From Puniceicoccaceae bacterium (GTDB taxonomy: Bacteria > Verrucomicrobiota > Verrucomicrobiia > Opitutales > JAFGAQ01), in contig JBEGIR010000050.1 in NCBI GenBank assembly GCA_040224245.1, positions 16,891-80,890 on the forward strand: a DNA stretch of 64,000 bases, read 5' to 3'. The position numbers and the translations under genes were made by a program. Of the stretch, positions 63,653-64,000 are shown piece by piece; within the stretch, counting starts at the first letter, position 1, and each line of letters starts with the position of its first letter. Under the pieces are notes generated by a model. That model saw only the letters and a list, made by a program, of their open reading frames with translations, searched no databases and was not told the DNA's origin.

Positions 63653-63872
63653 GAGGGATCTAAAGTAGCGGGAGCTTAAACGTGTTGCAGTTTCAGTTGG
63701 ACGCGAGCTGGTGGCTCCAGAGAGGATCTAAAGTAGCGGGAGCTTCCAGCTCGCGCCTTCGTTACCATTTCCTCTTTTGTCGGGGCTGCCTTGGCGGCAA
63801 CAACAAGGAGTCAGGAGCAAGAGCAGAGACGAGGTTCATTTTTTCGCGAGCTGGAAGCTCCCGCTCCCTTGG
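63653..63872. repeat. Cluster of three REP-like repeat copies
   Basis: GAGGGATCTAAAGTAGCGGGAGCTT (63653-63676), GAGAGGATCTAAAGTAGCG... GGAGCTTCCAGCTCGCG (about 63720-63756) and CGCGAGCTGGAAGCTCCCGCTCCCTT (63845-63870) share the core GGGAGCTTCCAGCTCGC in both orientations, the same unit as at 10014-10077. The region up to 64000 has no supported gene. Confidence 0.8.
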
Positions 63873-64000
63873 GTTTGAGGCGAGACGGAGGCACGTGCCT
63901 CTTTCGGCACTGGGATTGGTTGTTTGCCGCAGGGTAGATCGACAGCGGAACAGTTACTCAAATTTCGATTTGTGGCGTGTCAAAAGGCATCGGCTGAGAC

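Noticed and set aside
1..64000. CRISPR array, toxin-antitoxin or restriction system
   Set aside because: No regularly spaced repeats of CRISPR length, no cas, toxin or methylase signatures were found on either strand.

Overview
The window is about 64 kb of a mid-GC bacterial chromosome, densely packed and mostly core or catabolic genes. The combination of a complete alternative complex III operon joined to a cbb3-type oxidase, carbohydrate-active enzymes (GH9, paired rhamnogalacturonan-acetylesterase-type domains, polysaccharide deacetylase), XylR/LacI-type sugar regulators, fucose transport genes, many SSS/SulP-type transporters and REP-like repeats fits an aerobic polysaccharide-degrading member of the Verrucomicrobiota (Opitutae/Puniceicoccales-like). 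That placement is inference from gene content; no rRNA is present to settle it.

Layout. 1-5.4 kb: the 3' end of an AraC-type regulator, then leftward genes for an EamA exporter, a TonB-dependent receptor, peptidase T and a small SpoIIAA-like protein. 5.6-17.8 kb: polysaccharide-related and accessory genes (double SGNH esterase, Dabb protein, secreted propeller-like protein, LacI regulator, GH9 enzyme with three C-terminal repeats, polysaccharide deacetylase, YcaQ-like DNA glycosylase, GntR regulator with deoC, alpha/beta hydrolase). 18.0-31 kb: housekeeping (pyrH-frr-proB-dgt, typA), a K+ channel, an NCS1 permease, two tRNA-Gln genes with an identical downstream flank, and a PAS histidine kinase translationally overlapping a REC-HK-REC hybrid kinase.

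31.4-44.5 kb is the centrepiece: actABCDEF (quinol:cytochrome c oxidoreductase, alternative complex III), a 95-aa membrane protein of unknown function, a CcoS-like protein, ccoN, ccoO, a one-haem CcoP-like cytochrome and a SulP anion transporter, all co-directional with tiny gaps or overlaps. Electrons would flow quinol -> ActABCDEF -> attached cytochromes c -> cbb3 oxidase -> O2. 44.6-54.1 kb: tRNA-Thr, a YciH/SUI1 protein, an HDOD protein, a DEAD-box-family helicase, an RND efflux pair and a second SulP transporter. 54.1-60.9 kb: a probable L-fucose (or related deoxysugar) utilisation cluster: divergent AraC regulator, zinc alcohol dehydrogenase, aldo/keto reductase, secreted beta-propeller glycosidase-like protein, FucU mutarotase and FucP symporter. 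60.9-64 kb: a lipoprotein, an SSS symporter and a field of REP-like palindromic repeats.

No CRISPR array, prophage, transposase, defence system or secondary-metabolite cluster is visible. The observations most worth following are the unknown small protein within the ACIII-cbb3 operon, the isomerase-less fucose cluster with its paired aldose-reductase and polyol-dehydrogenase-type enzymes, and the duplicated tRNA-Gln trailers with an orphan tRNA 3' fragment.
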